Origin: Deltaproteobacteria bacterium
Lineage (GTDB): Bacteria; Myxococcota; Polyangia; Polyangiales; B10-G4
DNA: 6,319 bases
Direction: 5' to 3'
Assembly (NCBI GenBank): GCA_019312705.1
Contig: JAFDCW010000283.1
Span: 1-6,319 of the forward strand
Shown: positions 6,159 through 6,319 of the stretch, piece by piece
Layout: each line of letters begins with the position of its first letter
How positions within the stretch are numbered: the first letter of the stretch is position 1
Notes under the pieces: model-generated
Database searches by the model: none
What the model was told of the DNA's origin: nothing
What the model saw: the letters and a program-made list of their open reading frames with translations, nothing else
Position numbers and translations under genes: made by a program

Positions 6159-6319
6159 CGGGTCGGTGCGGATTTGCACCAAGCCCGGGGGCGCGACCTC
6201 GGGCTGGACCGTCACGTGAGAGATGCCGTGGGCGGCTTCGAGGCGCGTGCCCACCCGGCGAGCGACCTCGACGCCATGGTGCCCTGGGGCGAGGACCACG
6301 TGGGCGCTGACCATTGGGA
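6153..6319 (-). CDS. Cation diffusion facilitator (CDF) transporter, C-terminal fragment
   Basis: Reading the minus strand from the window edge gives 54 complete codons ending in TGA at 6155-6153; the N-terminal part lies beyond the window. The fragment has the beta-alpha-beta pattern of the cytoplasmic ferredoxin-like domain of CDF metal exporters (CzcD/ZitB/FieF type). A strand SAHVVL is followed by a helix, EVARRVGTRLEAAHG, and the hallmark ISHVTVQPE. The His residues in the first strand and in HGISHVTVQ match positions that help bind zinc in the C-terminal domain of family members. Such proteins export Zn2+ or related divalent cations by proton antiport. The metal cannot be assigned because the transmembrane site is outside the window. 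It converges on the preceding gene with six bases between stop codons. Confidence 0.82.
   Translation of the reverse strand, partial: PMVSAHVVLAPGHHGVEVARRVGTRLEAAHGISHVTVQPEVAPPGLVQIRTDPR

Overview
The window is GC-rich bacterial chromosome, with strong G/C bias at third codon positions and long antisense open frames as a by-product. It most resembles a myxobacterium-like lineage (Myxococcota, formerly Deltaproteobacteria). The main reason is the 1022-residue S41 protease with a long Ig/SH3-type periplasmic tail, which from memory resembles the MXAN_5808 type of myxobacterial serine peptidase. A possible lysine-rich, histone-H1-like start at the left edge also fits. The taxonomic call is inference; no search was run.

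Layout, left to right: (1) bases 1-33, minus strand, a possible first 11 codons of a Lys/Ala-rich protein running off the window; (2) 117-1082, plus strand, homoserine kinase (thrB); (3) 1121-4189, minus strand, a membrane-anchored carboxyl-terminal processing protease with PDZ and S41 domains and about 450 residues of extra C-terminal modules; (4) 4190-4337, a compact divergent promoter region; (5) 4338-6146, plus strand, an unrecognised single-pass membrane protein with a probable beta-propeller-like exterior; (6) 6153-6319, minus strand, the last 54 codons of a cation diffusion facilitator transporter.

No two complete genes form an operon: they alternate in strand. Genes 2/3 and 5/6 converge; genes 1/2 and 3/5 diverge. 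At both convergent junctions the two stop codons lie inside the arms of a perfect inverted repeat, which would make compact bidirectional terminator-like hairpins. The protease and the membrane-anchored protein share a 148-bp divergent control region with a small palindrome, so they may be co-regulated and act together in the envelope; this is inference. Homoserine kinase is ordinary threonine biosynthesis, and the transporter is metal homeostasis.

I see no CRISPR array, insertion sequence, tRNA or rRNA, and no clear evidence of a wholly new system. The least explained items are the 602-residue exported protein, its divergent pairing with the protease, and the stop-codon hairpins.
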